Origin: Caballeronia temeraria
GTDB taxonomy: Bacteria > Pseudomonadota > Gammaproteobacteria > Burkholderiales > Burkholderiaceae
Reading direction: 5' to 3'
Assembly: GCF_001544795.2 (NCBI RefSeq)
Contig: NZ_FCOI02000046.1
Coordinates: 1 to 47,351, forward strand
Length of the DNA stretch: 47,351 nt
Made by a program: the position numbers and the translations under genes. Below, piece by piece: positions 32,101 through 40,345 of this stretch (its first letter is position 1; each line of letters opens with the position of its first letter). The notes below the pieces were generated by a model that was given only the letters and a program-made list of their open reading frames with translations, did not search any database and was not told where the DNA came from.

Positions 32101-32212
32101 CCCCAACGTGAACCGTAGGGAAGCCTTTGACAAGTTCATGAAGACCGCGTCGACCCCTCAACAAATCGAAGCGAAGCGTGTCGCTGAGATCCTCGTCAGC
32201 TACGGAAAGTAA
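29165..32212 (+). CDS. Large internal virion protein with lytic transglycosylase domain
   Basis: The 1015-aa protein opens with an SLT-type domain at residues about 25-125: AVARSIYQQESGSGKNTKTS with the catalytic Glu, AHGGMQIIPATFKSVADKGW and AVGYYGGPGAID. This would cut peptidoglycan during DNA entry, as T7 gp16 does. The middle is a long Ala/Gln helical tract (QAARAAAQTAGQDARGFKQG and similar). The end is charged and helical. It is the largest protein in the window and probably the third ejection protein. Confidence 0.88.
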   Translation: MAESWDSFPLASPMDIALDAEGASPQDAAVARSIYQQESGSGKNTKTSNADAHGGMQIIPATFKSVADKGWDINDPVDNARAGVRYIKQLSEKAGGDPSLTAVGYYGGPGAIDKAQKGVAVSDPRNPNAPNTLQYGQQVAGRIEKGTWWENFPLADASTAPQQAPQEAPSAQVATGAVQAQDGSTGQPAQAPQGPQGPATAASLIGGQPTQTDQFRQPTQQETTAARNAPQPGFWSRVGDGIEQMGSNLVNSPLETIGNAAHGAIDGLTFGLADKAGAALNAAVNPDDPGTFSERYHNALGDVQQYEDSRPEFTAGQLGSAFVPGAGDLSLIKAATEAVPVASRTARAFAGGAAGMTEGAAQVLGHANYLDDVTPGQLATGMGIGLVGGGLGGALTKATDRQLSNSFLNKAGTVENGQRDAQIISDLQAIQSRAAQDGAKLGPADANALARRYTQEAADSLRQVPKTEDRQTLLNALQRARGLSDDQVQALRKLPNGDAVADAIQMHQRTLTLTAPTPANLGKMTSFARMLVDNGALHAISHTVPGGSLLTLAPVRHYVMGALLGGRENRTANIASALEQGPMAQAFLKRFGQGTANQSAQDLAQAATAAQAARAAAQTAGQDARGFKQGDSAFQRAQQAAQQARQQAAAANPMTPEAQAAAREYMFRAQQAGQANRAGMAQEAQRAAQAEASVGPQMNANQRKAAQAYAAQQAQQAEAMAAGPQIPKDVLAARVAEQQAQVKAVAEQQAARAKALAAAQAANAKAGQAATANLTAKWGAERAAAAPQAVAAEATQAAPGAAHVTGISPSKRAQQNLALAKAGQFDGLDFNNPRARMMLAHIDYGGDPEKLKTALKELANEDPDTAIRAIQTLTPDHPNAKFLGAQAALQKKLAVRVPSEAELADIPGSAQWKAARQPAAGPSDVEQATQAGRESDAWHSSKESRQIIQKQALANAQDPEVQKLVAKLIDTKNVKGAKDPNVNRREAFDKFMKTASTPQQIEAKRVAEILVSYGK

Positions 32213-32215
32213 CCC

Positions 32216-32503
32216 TTGAAACTCATCGACATTATCCATTTGCTGCGTGCTTTCGACCGTGTGTGGGAAGACGCAGCGCTCACCAACGAGGAGAAGCTCG
32301 CATGTGGGGAGGAGGTCTTGTTCCAACTCCCCCATTCGCACCTCGTACCAACAATCAAGGCGACCCTTGTGGCCGCACAGAAGTCCATTCGGACTCGCCT
32401 TGACTCTCTGGAGAAACCCAGTGTCGCAAGCACCGAAACCGGACGGTCGAAAGGGCCGAAAAAACCCGGGAAGTTACTTCGCGAAGCTGAGTCAGACGCC
32501 TGA
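32216..32503 (+). CDS. Hypothetical helical protein, TTG start
   Basis: The 95-aa protein starts LKLIDIIHLLRAFDRVWEDA after GGAAAG. It is helical, with a basic Lys/Gly tail. It overlaps the terminase small-subunit candidate by 83 nt in another frame. It begins right after the transglycosylase stop. Function is unknown. Confidence 0.55.
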   Translation: MKLIDIIHLLRAFDRVWEDAALTNEEKLACGEEVLFQLPHSHLVPTIKATLVAAQKSIRTRLDSLEKPSVASTETGRSKGPKKPGKLLREAESDA

Positions 32504-32879
32504 AGGCCGCGCTCAGTTAGCTGAGTGGCGGTCCCGACGAAAGACTACCCCCAAACGGCCCTTCGGGGCCATGCCGGGGTGGACCAAACACATGCGCCAG
32601 AAGGTGTGGGCCTACGCCCATACCCAGGGCTTAAAACTACTGAAAACCATGGAAGAAAAAGGCTACGTTCTCCCCAAGGACCAGTATGCCCGCGAGGCCA
32701 TCGAAACCGTTGCTGCGGTGATGCACCTCTCGGACATCAGTCCCAAGGACAAACTCGCAGCAGCCCGCACGCTGCTCGATTTCACGATGGCGAAGCCCGC
32801 CAACGAAACCAACCTGAATGTCAAGAAGGCCGAGGACTTCCTCCTCGATCTCGTCGACGAAGTTAAGGACGCCGAATGA
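32421..32879 (+). CDS. Terminase small-subunit candidate
   Basis: I start the frame at GTG 32421 because GGAG lies 7 nt upstream; this gives 152 aa. The N-terminus is very basic (KPDGRKGRKNPGSYF, RSRRKTTPKRPFG) and the rest helical (QYAREAIETVAAVMHLSDIS, DKLAAARTLLDFTM). A DNA-binding head followed by helices, directly before and overlapping the large terminase by 4 nt, fits a small terminase. The frame is open further upstream, so the start is not certain. Confidence 0.7.
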   Translation: MSQAPKPDGRKGRKNPGSYFAKLSQTPEGRAQLAEWRSRRKTTPKRPFGAMPGWTKHMRQKVWAYAHTQGLKLLKTMEEKGYVLPKDQYAREAIETVAAVMHLSDISPKDKLAAARTLLDFTMAKPANETNLNVKKAEDFLLDLVDEVKDAE

Positions 32880-34441
32880 GTGTTGACGCCGTGCGAAAGC
32901 GGCTATTCGAGGACTTCGAATTCTATGCCAAGCACGCGCTCAAGATTCGAACGAAGGAGGGGGCCATCAAGCCCCTCGTCCTGAACGAAGCCCAGAAGAT
33001 CTTTATGAAGCGGGTCATCACCCAGCTTCAAACCACCGGCAAGGTCCGCATCGTCGTCCTCAAGGGGCGGCAGCAGGGCCTGTCCACGATCATCGAAGGG
33101 ATCATCTACTGGTGGACGAGCCAACACAAGGCCGTAAAGTCCATCGTTATGACCCACCTCGGGGAATCGACCAAGGCCCTGTTCGACATGGCCAAGCGAT
33201 ACCATGAGAACTGCCCCGAGATCCTCCGTCCCCACACCAAGTACTCGTCGCGCCGCGAACTGTCCTTCGATCTACTCGATAGTTCGTACATGGTCGCAAC
33301 CGCAGGCGGTGACGGTGTCGGTCGCGGTGAAACAATTCAGCTTGCTCACTTGTCGGAGGCAGCGTTCTACCCGCCCGCCACGGCCCGTGACAACATCAAC
33401 GGCCTCATGCAGGCCATTCCGAATGCCGCAGGGACCTTCGTGTTCGTCGAGAGCACGGCCAACGGCATCGGCAACCCCTTCCACAACATCTGGACCTCCG
33501 CAGTCGAGGGAAAGTCGGACTACGAGGCTGTCTTCATCCCTTGGTTCGTCCAGAAGGAGTATCGCTCCCCGGTTCCCGAGAAGTTCGAACGGACCCCGAA
33601 GGAAGAGGAGCTTGTGAAGCTCTATGGTCTTGACGATGAGCAGCTTATGTTCCGTCGCCACAAGATAGCGATCAACGGCGAAGAGATGTTCATGCAGGAG
33701 TATCCCTGCCACGCCGACGAAGCCTTCCTGACCTCGGGTCGCCCGGTGTTCCACACGCAGCAGATCCACGGTCTCCTGCAGAGCGCCCCGGACATCAAGA
33801 CTCGGATGGAGATGATCGGCGGGGAATTCGAGGAGGCCCCAAGGGGCGACCTCGTCCTCTACCGCCTCCACGACCCCGGTGAGCAGTACGTGATCGGCGC
33901 AGACGTGGCCATGGGCGTGAAGGGCGGGGACTACTCAGTCGCCCAGATCCTCGACTCCCAGAAGCGCCAGGTCGGCACGTACCGGTCCCAGGTACATCCT
34001 GATTATTTCGCAACAGTGCTCGAGAAGCTCGGCTACTTCTTCAACACAGCCCGCTTGGCCGTGGAAAACAACAACCACGGCATTCTCACAGTCACCCGCC
34101 TCGGCAAAGACTTGGCCTATCCGAACCTCTACTTCGAGACTCACGTCGACAAGGAGACGGAGCAGGAGACCGAGGTCTTCGGATTCCGAACGACCGCCAA
34201 GACCAAGCCCCTCATCATCGACAAGCTCCGCGCTGCGTTCCGTGAAGAGGACATCGAGGTCGTCGACAAGACAACCCTGCGTGAACTCATCACGTACGTG
34301 GTCACCGACGAAGGGAAGATGGAAGCCGAACCTGGCTGCCACGATGACTGTGTGATGTCCCTCGCACTTGCTAACTACATCCACGAAGGTCGTTGGACTC
34401 CTGTTGAGAGTACAGACGACTTCTACATCGAAACACTTTAA
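32876..34441 (+). CDS. Terminase large subunit
   Basis: The 521-aa packaging motor has an ATPase domain with Walker A VVLKGRQQGLSTIIEG, the DGVGRGETIQLAHLSEAAF region, Walker B-like TFVFVESTANG, and a C-terminal RNase H-type nuclease (VIGADVAMGVKGGDYSVAQI, AVENNNHG, CHDDCVMSLALA). It looks like the large terminases of mosaic podoviruses, not T7 gp19. It overlaps portal by 1 nt. Confidence 0.93.
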   Translation: MSVDAVRKRLFEDFEFYAKHALKIRTKEGAIKPLVLNEAQKIFMKRVITQLQTTGKVRIVVLKGRQQGLSTIIEGIIYWWTSQHKAVKSIVMTHLGESTKALFDMAKRYHENCPEILRPHTKYSSRRELSFDLLDSSYMVATAGGDGVGRGETIQLAHLSEAAFYPPATARDNINGLMQAIPNAAGTFVFVESTANGIGNPFHNIWTSAVEGKSDYEAVFIPWFVQKEYRSPVPEKFERTPKEEELVKLYGLDDEQLMFRRHKIAINGEEMFMQEYPCHADEAFLTSGRPVFHTQQIHGLLQSAPDIKTRMEMIGGEFEEAPRGDLVLYRLHDPGEQYVIGADVAMGVKGGDYSVAQILDSQKRQVGTYRSQVHPDYFATVLEKLGYFFNTARLAVENNNHGILTVTRLGKDLAYPNLYFETHVDKETEQETEVFGFRTTAKTKPLIIDKLRAAFREEDIEVVDKTTLRELITYVVTDEGKMEAEPGCHDDCVMSLALANYIHEGRWTPVESTDDFYIETL

Positions 34442-36495
34442 TGGCTAAGGCTTCCAAGAAGTTCAAGCCTGTGTCGGAATCGGAACTCAAGACTCTCGTC
34501 CAGAAGTACTCTACCTCCAGCGCCGAGTATTACTCGTCCAAGCTCTCGGAAGAGCGCAAGAAGGTCATGGAGTACTACCACGGCGAGAAGCCCGCTCCGT
34601 CCCACGCAGGTAACTCGAAGTACGTCTCGATGGACGTGTTCGATGCTGTGGAGTCCCTCAAGGCTGTGCTCTTGGAGACCTTCAGCGCAGGTAACAAAAT
34701 CGTTTCCTTCGATCCCCAGTCCGACGCTGACGTCGAACCCATGCGGGTCGCAACGGAATACGCGGACTATGTCGTGTTCCGCCAGAATGACGCCTACGGC
34801 ATCTTCTCGTCGATCATCCAGGACGGCCTGATGGCACGCACGGGTATCGCCAAGGTCTGGTGGGACGAGTGCTATGAAGAGCAGGAAGAGGAGTTCAGCG
34901 ACATCGACGTCGACTCCCTCGAGATGCTCTCGTCGCAGGAGGACATCGAGAATGTGGACGCAGAGCACGACCCGGAGACGGGACTGTTCAGTGGCACGCT
35001 CACCCGCAAGATCGACAAGTCCCAGGTCCGCTACGTCCCCGTGGCCCCTGAGGAGTTCCTGATCACCTCGACGGCCCCGAGCATCCATGAGGCCCACTTC
35101 GTGGCCCACAAGACGCGCAAGACGCGCTCTGAGTTGATCTCGATGGGCTACGACAAGGACCTGGTCTACGGCATCGGCAATAGCGATGACGACGAGGTCT
35201 CCATGTCGCCAGAGCGCCTCGCCCGCTTCGAAGACATCGGCACGGGCATGGTGAACCTTGAGGAGGACCAGGACAGCGAACAGACCGAGCACGTCATCGT
35301 CACTGAAGCGTACATGCCTATCGACATGGACGGTTCGGGCGTGGCCAAGCTCTGGAAGATCACGATGGGCGGAACCGATACGATCCTGGACAAGGAACAA
35401 GTCGACCGCAAGCCGTTCATCTGCTTCACACCGCTCCCGCTGCCCCACGCATTCTATGGTGGTAACTATGCGGCCAGGGTCATCCCGACGCAGAACGCCC
35501 GCACGGTGCTCGTACGTGGCATCTTGGACCACACGGTCATCACCAACAACCCCCGGCTCATGGTGGTCAAGGGTGCCGTGCAGAACCCCAAGGAACTGCT
35601 CGAGAACCGTGTCGGTGGCCTGGTCAACGTGTCGCGCCCTGATGGCATCATCCCGCTGCAACAGTCGGGCCTCAATCCCTTCGTATTCCAAACTATTCAG
35701 CTTTTGGACGAGGACAAGGAAGAGGTCACCGGTGTCTCGCGGTTGTCCCAAGGTCTCAACAAGGACGCCGTGTCGAAGCAGAACAGCCAGGCCATGGTCA
35801 ACGATATGGTCAGCCTGTCGCAGCAGCGCGAGAAGATCGTCGCCCGCAACTTCGCGAATCACTTCATCAAGGAGTTGTACCTCGAGGTGTACCGCCTGGT
35901 CCTTCTGAACGAAAAGAAGCCCAAGGTGATCCGCATCGCAGGCAACTTCGTCCAGGTCGACCCCACGGAGTGGGCAGAGGAGGTGACATGCACCGTCGAA
36001 CTGAAGCTCGGCTACAACGAGCAGCAGCAAGAGGCGATGAAGTACCTCACGATCCACTCGACGCTGGCCGCTGATCCGGGCAACGCACGCCTGTACAACG
36101 AGCAGAACCGCTACGCCGTGTTCAAGACTGCCCTCGAGAAGACGGGCATTAAGCAAGTCAACCAGTTCCTCACCGACCCCAGCACCCTCGGGGCACCTCA
36201 GCCGGATCCGTTCAAGGTCCAAGAGATGCAACTCGAGAGCCGCAAGGTGGCTGTCCAGGAATCCGTCGCTCAGACTTCCGCGAAGAAGACCGACGACCAC
36301 GCTCAGATCGAGATGCTCAAGCTCCAACTGGAGAAGATGCAGATGCAGATGGAGCAGGTCCTCAGGAACCGCGAGGTCGATGTGAAGCAGTTCACGGCAG
36401 AGTCCAACGCCGCGCTGCATACGCAGGAGCTTCACCTGGTCGAGAAGGAGATGGAACAAAACCCGCCGCAGACTCAAGCGGTCATTCGGACCTAA
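34441..36495 (+). CDS. Portal protein
   Basis: The 684-aa protein is longer than T7 gp8 (536) and similar in size to portals of P22-type or SU10-type phages. Recognisable parts are the N-terminal YYSSKLSEERKKVMEYYHGE, FVAHKTRKTRSELISMGYDK, PRLMVVKGAVQNPKELLE and a long C-terminal coiled coil (HAQIEMLKLQLEKMQMQMEQ) of about 60 residues. It forms the vertex channel for packaging. It lies between the terminase and a small ORF ahead of the scaffold. Confidence 0.88.
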   Translation: MAKASKKFKPVSESELKTLVQKYSTSSAEYYSSKLSEERKKVMEYYHGEKPAPSHAGNSKYVSMDVFDAVESLKAVLLETFSAGNKIVSFDPQSDADVEPMRVATEYADYVVFRQNDAYGIFSSIIQDGLMARTGIAKVWWDECYEEQEEEFSDIDVDSLEMLSSQEDIENVDAEHDPETGLFSGTLTRKIDKSQVRYVPVAPEEFLITSTAPSIHEAHFVAHKTRKTRSELISMGYDKDLVYGIGNSDDDEVSMSPERLARFEDIGTGMVNLEEDQDSEQTEHVIVTEAYMPIDMDGSGVAKLWKITMGGTDTILDKEQVDRKPFICFTPLPLPHAFYGGNYAARVIPTQNARTVLVRGILDHTVITNNPRLMVVKGAVQNPKELLENRVGGLVNVSRPDGIIPLQQSGLNPFVFQTIQLLDEDKEEVTGVSRLSQGLNKDAVSKQNSQAMVNDMVSLSQQREKIVARNFANHFIKELYLEVYRLVLLNEKKPKVIRIAGNFVQVDPTEWAEEVTCTVELKLGYNEQQQEAMKYLTIHSTLAADPGNARLYNEQNRYAVFKTALEKTGIKQVNQFLTDPSTLGAPQPDPFKVQEMQLESRKVAVQESVAQTSAKKTDDHAQIEMLKLQLEKMQMQMEQVLRNREVDVKQFTAESNAALHTQELHLVEKEMEQNPPQTQAVIRT

Positions 36496-36744
36496 ATGGA
36501 CGAGCAAACCCTGATACTCCAACGTGGCACCGCCGCCGAGGAGTTACTCGCAAACGAGGCGTTCATCGTAGTGGTGAACGAACTCTACAACCAACGATTC
36601 GCAGAGATCACCGGCAGCGACATCGGAGACACGAAGAAGCGCGAGCAGTGCTTCCTCCAGATCCGTGCGCTGCAGGACATCTCCACCGAACTACGGAGTT
36701 GGGTCCACAACAAGGACTCACTCCTTTCCCCCACTGAAGAGTAA
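36496..36744 (+). CDS. Small structural-operon protein, unknown
   Basis: The 82-aa helical acidic protein starts MDEQTLILQRGTAAEELLAN right after the portal stop. Proteins of this size and character are common between portal and scaffold genes in podoviruses, and some are head components. No specific family is recognised. Confidence 0.7.
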   Translation: MDEQTLILQRGTAAEELLANEAFIVVVNELYNQRFAEITGSDIGDTKKREQCFLQIRALQDISTELRSWVHNKDSLLSPTEE

Positions 36745-36749
36745 AACAC

Positions 36750-37796
36750 ATGACGACCACCACCCAATCGGGCGTGGCTGATGCTGCGCCGTCATTCGAA
36801 GCCTTTGACGAAGGCGATGCAGCAAACGAATTTCTGTCGCGATGGAGTGACGAGGACCCTTCCCTGAAGGCATCCGAGGACCCTGAGGACGAAGACCTGG
36901 CCGACGAGGAAGATGAACCCGTCGAGCAGGAGGAAGCCGAATCCGAACCGGAAGAGGACGAAGAAGAGACTGAGGACCCTCAAGATGAGGCCGAGGAATC
37001 GGAAGAGGACGCTGAGGAAGGCGAAGACGTAGAGGAAACCAAGCCGAAGAAGGGCAAGGAACTCGAAGATGACGCCATCGTTAAGGTCCGTTTCGAGGAC
37101 GAGGATCATGAGGTATCCGTCAAGGACCTGAAGCGCCTGTTCGGCCAAGAGAAGGCACTGACGCAGAAGTCGCAGCAAGTTGCGGCCCAGCGCAAGGCAG
37201 TCGAAGAAGCAAACCAGAAAGCGGCAGCGCAGCTTGATCGCCTGCACCAAAAGGCCATGGCCCGATGGGAGCCGTACTCGAAGATCGACATGCTTGTCGC
37301 TTCGAAGCAACTGGATGCTGACACGTTCGCTGCCCTCCGCAAAGAGGCCCAAGAAGCATACGACGAAGTGCGTTTCATCACCCAGGAAGTCGAAGGGTTC
37401 GTTCAGAACGCGAACGCCCAACGACAGCAGCAAATGAAGGAAACGGCGGCACAGTCCGTCAAGACCCTGCAGGAGAAGATCCCGGGCTGGGACTCGAAGA
37501 CCTACGACTCCGTGCGCAGCTACGCGGTGTCCCTTGGGATGCCCGAGCATGTAGTCAACAGTGTGGTCGACCACTTCGCGCTCGAGATGATGTACAAGGC
37601 GATGAAGTTCGACCAGGCCAAGACGGTCGTTACCAAGAAGGTCAACAAGACGCCCGCCAAGGTCCTCAAGCCCACCAAGGTTGTCACCACGACCTCCAAC
37701 AAGGTCGACAAGTCCGCGAAGGCGAAGCAGCGCCTGCAACGCTCGGGGAGCACCGAGGATGCAGCCGATGTGTTCCTCTCCCGCTGGGCAGTCTAA
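36750..37796 (+). CDS. Capsid assembly scaffolding protein
   Basis: The 348-aa protein has a very acidic N-terminal third (repeats of Glu/Asp at about residues 40-105), a helical middle with Gln-rich coiled coil (SQQVAAQRKAVEEANQKAAA) and a basic C-terminal end (KTVVTKKVNKTPAKVLKPTK). This composition and its place directly before the capsid gene match scaffolding proteins that line the procapsid and then leave it. Confidence 0.85.
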   Translation: MTTTTQSGVADAAPSFEAFDEGDAANEFLSRWSDEDPSLKASEDPEDEDLADEEDEPVEQEEAESEPEEDEEETEDPQDEAEESEEDAEEGEDVEETKPKKGKELEDDAIVKVRFEDEDHEVSVKDLKRLFGQEKALTQKSQQVAAQRKAVEEANQKAAAQLDRLHQKAMARWEPYSKIDMLVASKQLDADTFAALRKEAQEAYDEVRFITQEVEGFVQNANAQRQQQMKETAAQSVKTLQEKIPGWDSKTYDSVRSYAVSLGMPEHVVNSVVDHFALEMMYKAMKFDQAKTVVTKKVNKTPAKVLKPTKVVTTTSNKVDKSAKAKQRLQRSGSTEDAADVFLSRWAV

Positions 37797-37814
37797 GCAC
37801 TAAACCACTCCATC

Positions 37815-37840
37815 GCTGTACCGCACGAATGCCGTACAGC
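37815..37840 (+). promoter_or_regulatory. Hairpin in the capsid leader
   Basis: GCTGTAC-C-GC and GC-C-GTACAGC form a 9-bp stem with one C-C mismatch and a 6-nt loop, 30 nt before the capsid gene. It is followed by a short GTAC repeat and TTTT. It may be a processing site or a partial terminator that sets high capsid expression. Confidence 0.5.
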
Positions 37841-37869
37841 ACAGTACTTTTCATTTAGGAATACACACA

Positions 37870-38814
37870 ATGAGCAACACCGCATTCAAGTCGTACGATA
37901 TGGTTGGCGTGAAGGAAGACGTTTCGGACGTGATCTCGAACATCTCGCCGACGAACACCCCCTTCCAGACGCTGGTGAAGACCGAGTCGATCCACAACAC
38001 GTTGTTCCAGTGGCAAGAAGACCAACTCGCGATGGTTGGCGACAACGCAGCGGTTGAAGGCGCGGACGCTTCGGATTCCGTGCTGAACCCGACGACGATG
38101 CTGTCGAACTACAGCCAGATCCTCACGAAGACCATCCGAGTGTCGAACACCGCCGACAAGATCTCGGCCTACGGTCGCGCGAAGGAAACGGCGCTGCACC
38201 TGTCGAAGAAGTCGGCAGAACTGAAGAATGAACTCGAGTACGCACTCGTCGGCAAGGCGCAAGACGCTGCGGTCGGTAACGAGACCACGGCCCGCAAGTT
38301 CGGTAACGTGTTCGGCCACGGTGCGACCGGCCAGGCCCTGATCGACACGGGCAACGTGATCGACCACACGGCAACCCCGGTGGCCCTGTCGGAAAACGAC
38401 ATCCTCACGGCGAACCAGAAGCTGTACGAAGGTGGCGGCGAAGCGACGATCCTGATGATCAAGCCGGGTGACTCGCTGGCAGTTGCGGGCTTCACGGCTG
38501 CGGCTGGCCGTACGCGTATGTTCGACGGCTCGGCAGACAAGACCATCGTCAACGTGGTCAACTTGTACGTCTCGCCGTTCGGTGAGCAGAAGGTCGTGCT
38601 GAACCGCTTCCTCAAGGCCGACTCGGCGCTCCTGTTCAACCCGAGCTACTGGAAGATCGCAGTGCTGCGCCCGTGGACGCGTATCCCGCTGGCAGTGACC
38701 GGCGACGCGAACCGCACGCAGTTGATCGGCGAGTTCTCGGTGAAGCACCTGAACCGCAAGGCTTCGGCTGCGATCCGTGGTCTCACGGGTGCGAACGTCA
38801 CCATCGGCCAGTAA
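37870..38814 (+). CDS. Major capsid protein, SU10/DUF5309 type
   Basis: The 314-aa protein starts MSNTAFKSYDMVGVKEDVSD, followed by VISNISPTNTPFQTLVKTES and the domain ending RGLTGANVTIGQ. This matches the SU10-type major head protein family (DUF5309), a HK97-fold capsid seen in several podovirus groups, not the T7 gp10 type. GC-rich, strongly biased codons suggest high expression. Confidence 0.88.
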   Translation: MSNTAFKSYDMVGVKEDVSDVISNISPTNTPFQTLVKTESIHNTLFQWQEDQLAMVGDNAAVEGADASDSVLNPTTMLSNYSQILTKTIRVSNTADKISAYGRAKETALHLSKKSAELKNELEYALVGKAQDAAVGNETTARKFGNVFGHGATGQALIDTGNVIDHTATPVALSENDILTANQKLYEGGGEATILMIKPGDSLAVAGFTAAAGRTRMFDGSADKTIVNVVNLYVSPFGEQKVVLNRFLKADSALLFNPSYWKIAVLRPWTRIPLAVTGDANRTQLIGEFSVKHLNRKASAAIRGLTGANVTIGQ

Positions 38815-38816
38815 CA

Positions 38817-39012
38817 CTTTGCAGTACCCGGCCTAGTCAGTCTACAAGTACCCAGGTTCAAGGGCAACCTAGCTAGTGCTACGAGCCGGTCCCTCTGGCC
38901 CCCGTTCGCGGGGCCTCCCAATTCAAACGGCGTCGCCCTCTGCTTGCACGGCGGCGTTATCTCTTTCAGCCCTGCTGCGTCCACTCTCGCGCAGTGGGGC
39001 CTTTTTCTTCCC
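38817..39012 (+). other. Non-coding stretch after the capsid gene with hairpins
   Basis: AGGTT/AACCT (38854-38870) and GGCCCC/GGGGCC (38897-38915) are small hairpins, and CTGCG/CGCAG near 38978-38997 is followed by TTTTT. A partial terminator here would mirror the T7 terminator after its capsid gene, but strength is uncertain. No gene is supported in this stretch. Confidence 0.5.
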
Positions 39013-39309
39013 ATGCTCAAACTCGGCAACGGCGTCAACGTGTCGGTCTCGTCCAGCACGGACGGCCACATTATCGAGACGCATCAAGTAATTCCTGACT
39101 CCCTTCTGCAGTCCCTGGCCGACAAGCGTCTCGCTTCCCACAACGTTCGGGAGCGCGAAATGATGCACGTCGCATCGATCCCGGCGGCCCTGGTCGACAA
39201 GTGGTATCGCGATGGTTACGACGTGTTCCAGGAGCCGATCAAGAAGACGGTTGCGAAGTTAAAGAACGAAAACCTCGAGTACTTTCTCGCTACCGCTAAG
39301 GACGTCTGA
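39013..39309 (+). CDS. Hypothetical head-operon protein
   Basis: The 98-aa protein starts MLKLGNGVNVSVSSSTDGHI, with a strand-rich first third and a helical end (KKTVAKLKNENLEYFLATAK). It lies between capsid and adaptor. No strong ribosome-binding site precedes the ATG. Its stop overlaps the HNH gene (TGATG). Function is unknown. Confidence 0.65.
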   Translation: MLKLGNGVNVSVSSSTDGHIIETHQVIPDSLLQSLADKRLASHNVREREMMHVASIPAALVDKWYRDGYDVFQEPIKKTVAKLKNENLEYFLATAKDV

Positions 39310-39773
39310 TGTTGCTGAAGACCTGCACTAAGTGTGGGGAGTCGAAGACTACTTCGGAGTTCTTCAGTAACGGTAGGGGCGGTAAGCAGGCGTGTTGCAA
39401 GGTGTGCCACTCAGCCGTGATGGCAGAGCAGTACAAGCTCCCGTCCCGCCTCGTAAGAAGCCGCTTCTATGCCTACAGGTCTCACGATAAGGTTAAAGCG
39501 CGGTCCAACGACCTGACGCTTGAGTTCTTTCTTGAACGCATAGAGCGCCCTTGTGAGTACTGCGGCACCACCTCCCACCCGCGTGGCTTAGATCGCCTCG
39601 ATAACTCCCTCGGCCACCTGATGACGAATGTGGTCCCGTGCTGCGCCGAGTGCAACAGGCTGCGCAGTGACGTCCATTCGCCTGAGGTGATGCGCCGGAT
39701 CCTCGGCCCCGCCATTGCCCTCGCACGAAATGAACCTCTCCCAAATTCGAACCAAATTCTTAGCTGTACTTAA
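39309..39773 (+). CDS. HNH homing endonuclease in the head-tail operon
   Basis: The 154-aa protein has an N-terminal Cys pair (CTKCGESKTTSEFFSNG, CCKVCHSAV), then CEYCGTTSHPRGLDRLDNSL and VPCCAECNRLRSDVHS, a HNH nuclease with zinc-binding Cys. It overlaps the adaptor gene by 44 nt, as expected of a mobile gene squeezed between virion genes. It is the third HNH-type gene of the phage. Confidence 0.9.
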   Translation: MLLKTCTKCGESKTTSEFFSNGRGGKQACCKVCHSAVMAEQYKLPSRLVRSRFYAYRSHDKVKARSNDLTLEFFLERIERPCEYCGTTSHPRGLDRLDNSLGHLMTNVVPCCAECNRLRSDVHSPEVMRRILGPAIALARNEPLPNSNQILSCT

Positions 39774-40341
39774 CCGCAACGACTGCTCCACTGATCTTGC
39801 CAACGACTTCATCGGAATGGCGCAGACCAGGATTGAGCGGACCCTGCGGATCCCTGCCATGGAGCGGGTAATGATCACCCAAGGTATTCAGGACGTCTCG
39901 TCTGACCAGATCGTACTGCCCCCGGACTTTCTCAGTTTGAAGTACCTGTATCACGGACACACGCTGATGGAGTGTCGGGACCTCGGCCACTTCCTCGGTC
40001 TGCAGGTGGCTCCAGGAGGTCCGAAATATTACGCCCGAGTTGGTGGGTCACTCCTGATCAAACCATCTCTCCCCGCAGGACATCAAACGACGATGGTGTA
40101 CCACGCGTCCCAGACGCCCATGGTTGCAGATACGGACGAGAACATCTTCGGCCAGATCGCTGCCGACCTCCTGATCTACGGTGCCCTCAGCTACGCGACC
40201 GACTACTTCGTCGACGACCGCACAGCAGCCTTCGAAGGGCGCTTTAACCAACTCTACGCAGACCTCGACGAACAGGCCCGCATGACTGACATGGAACAGT
40301 CTGCGATGGCGGTCTCCCCTGCGTACTCCACGGACTACTGA
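39730..40341 (+). CDS. Head-tail adaptor protein
   Basis: The 203-aa protein starts MNLSQIRTKFLAVLNRNDCS, continues FIGMAQTRIERTLRIPAMER, then SDQIVLPPDFLSLKYLYHG and ends with a helical DERTAAFEGRFNQLYADLDE-like segment. The pattern (N-terminal helices, LPPDFL, C-terminal helix) is that of podovirus head-tail adaptors that join portal and tail, functionally like T7 gp11. It is probably SU10-type. Confidence 0.78.
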   Translation: MNLSQIRTKFLAVLNRNDCSTDLANDFIGMAQTRIERTLRIPAMERVMITQGIQDVSSDQIVLPPDFLSLKYLYHGHTLMECRDLGHFLGLQVAPGGPKYYARVGGSLLIKPSLPAGHQTTMVYHASQTPMVADTDENIFGQIAADLLIYGALSYATDYFVDDRTAAFEGRFNQLYADLDEQARMTDMEQSAMAVSPAYSTDY

Positions 40342-40345
40342 ACGG

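Noticed and set aside
24918..36100. CTGTACAAC-like words inside virion genes
   Set aside because: They encode Leu-Tyr-Asn in frame and are not near promoters, so I left them out of the operator set.
34438..36522. 694-aa minus-strand frame opposite the portal gene
   Set aside because: Antisense shadow caused by codon bias; it is rich in His, Leu and Val as such shadows are, with no domain.
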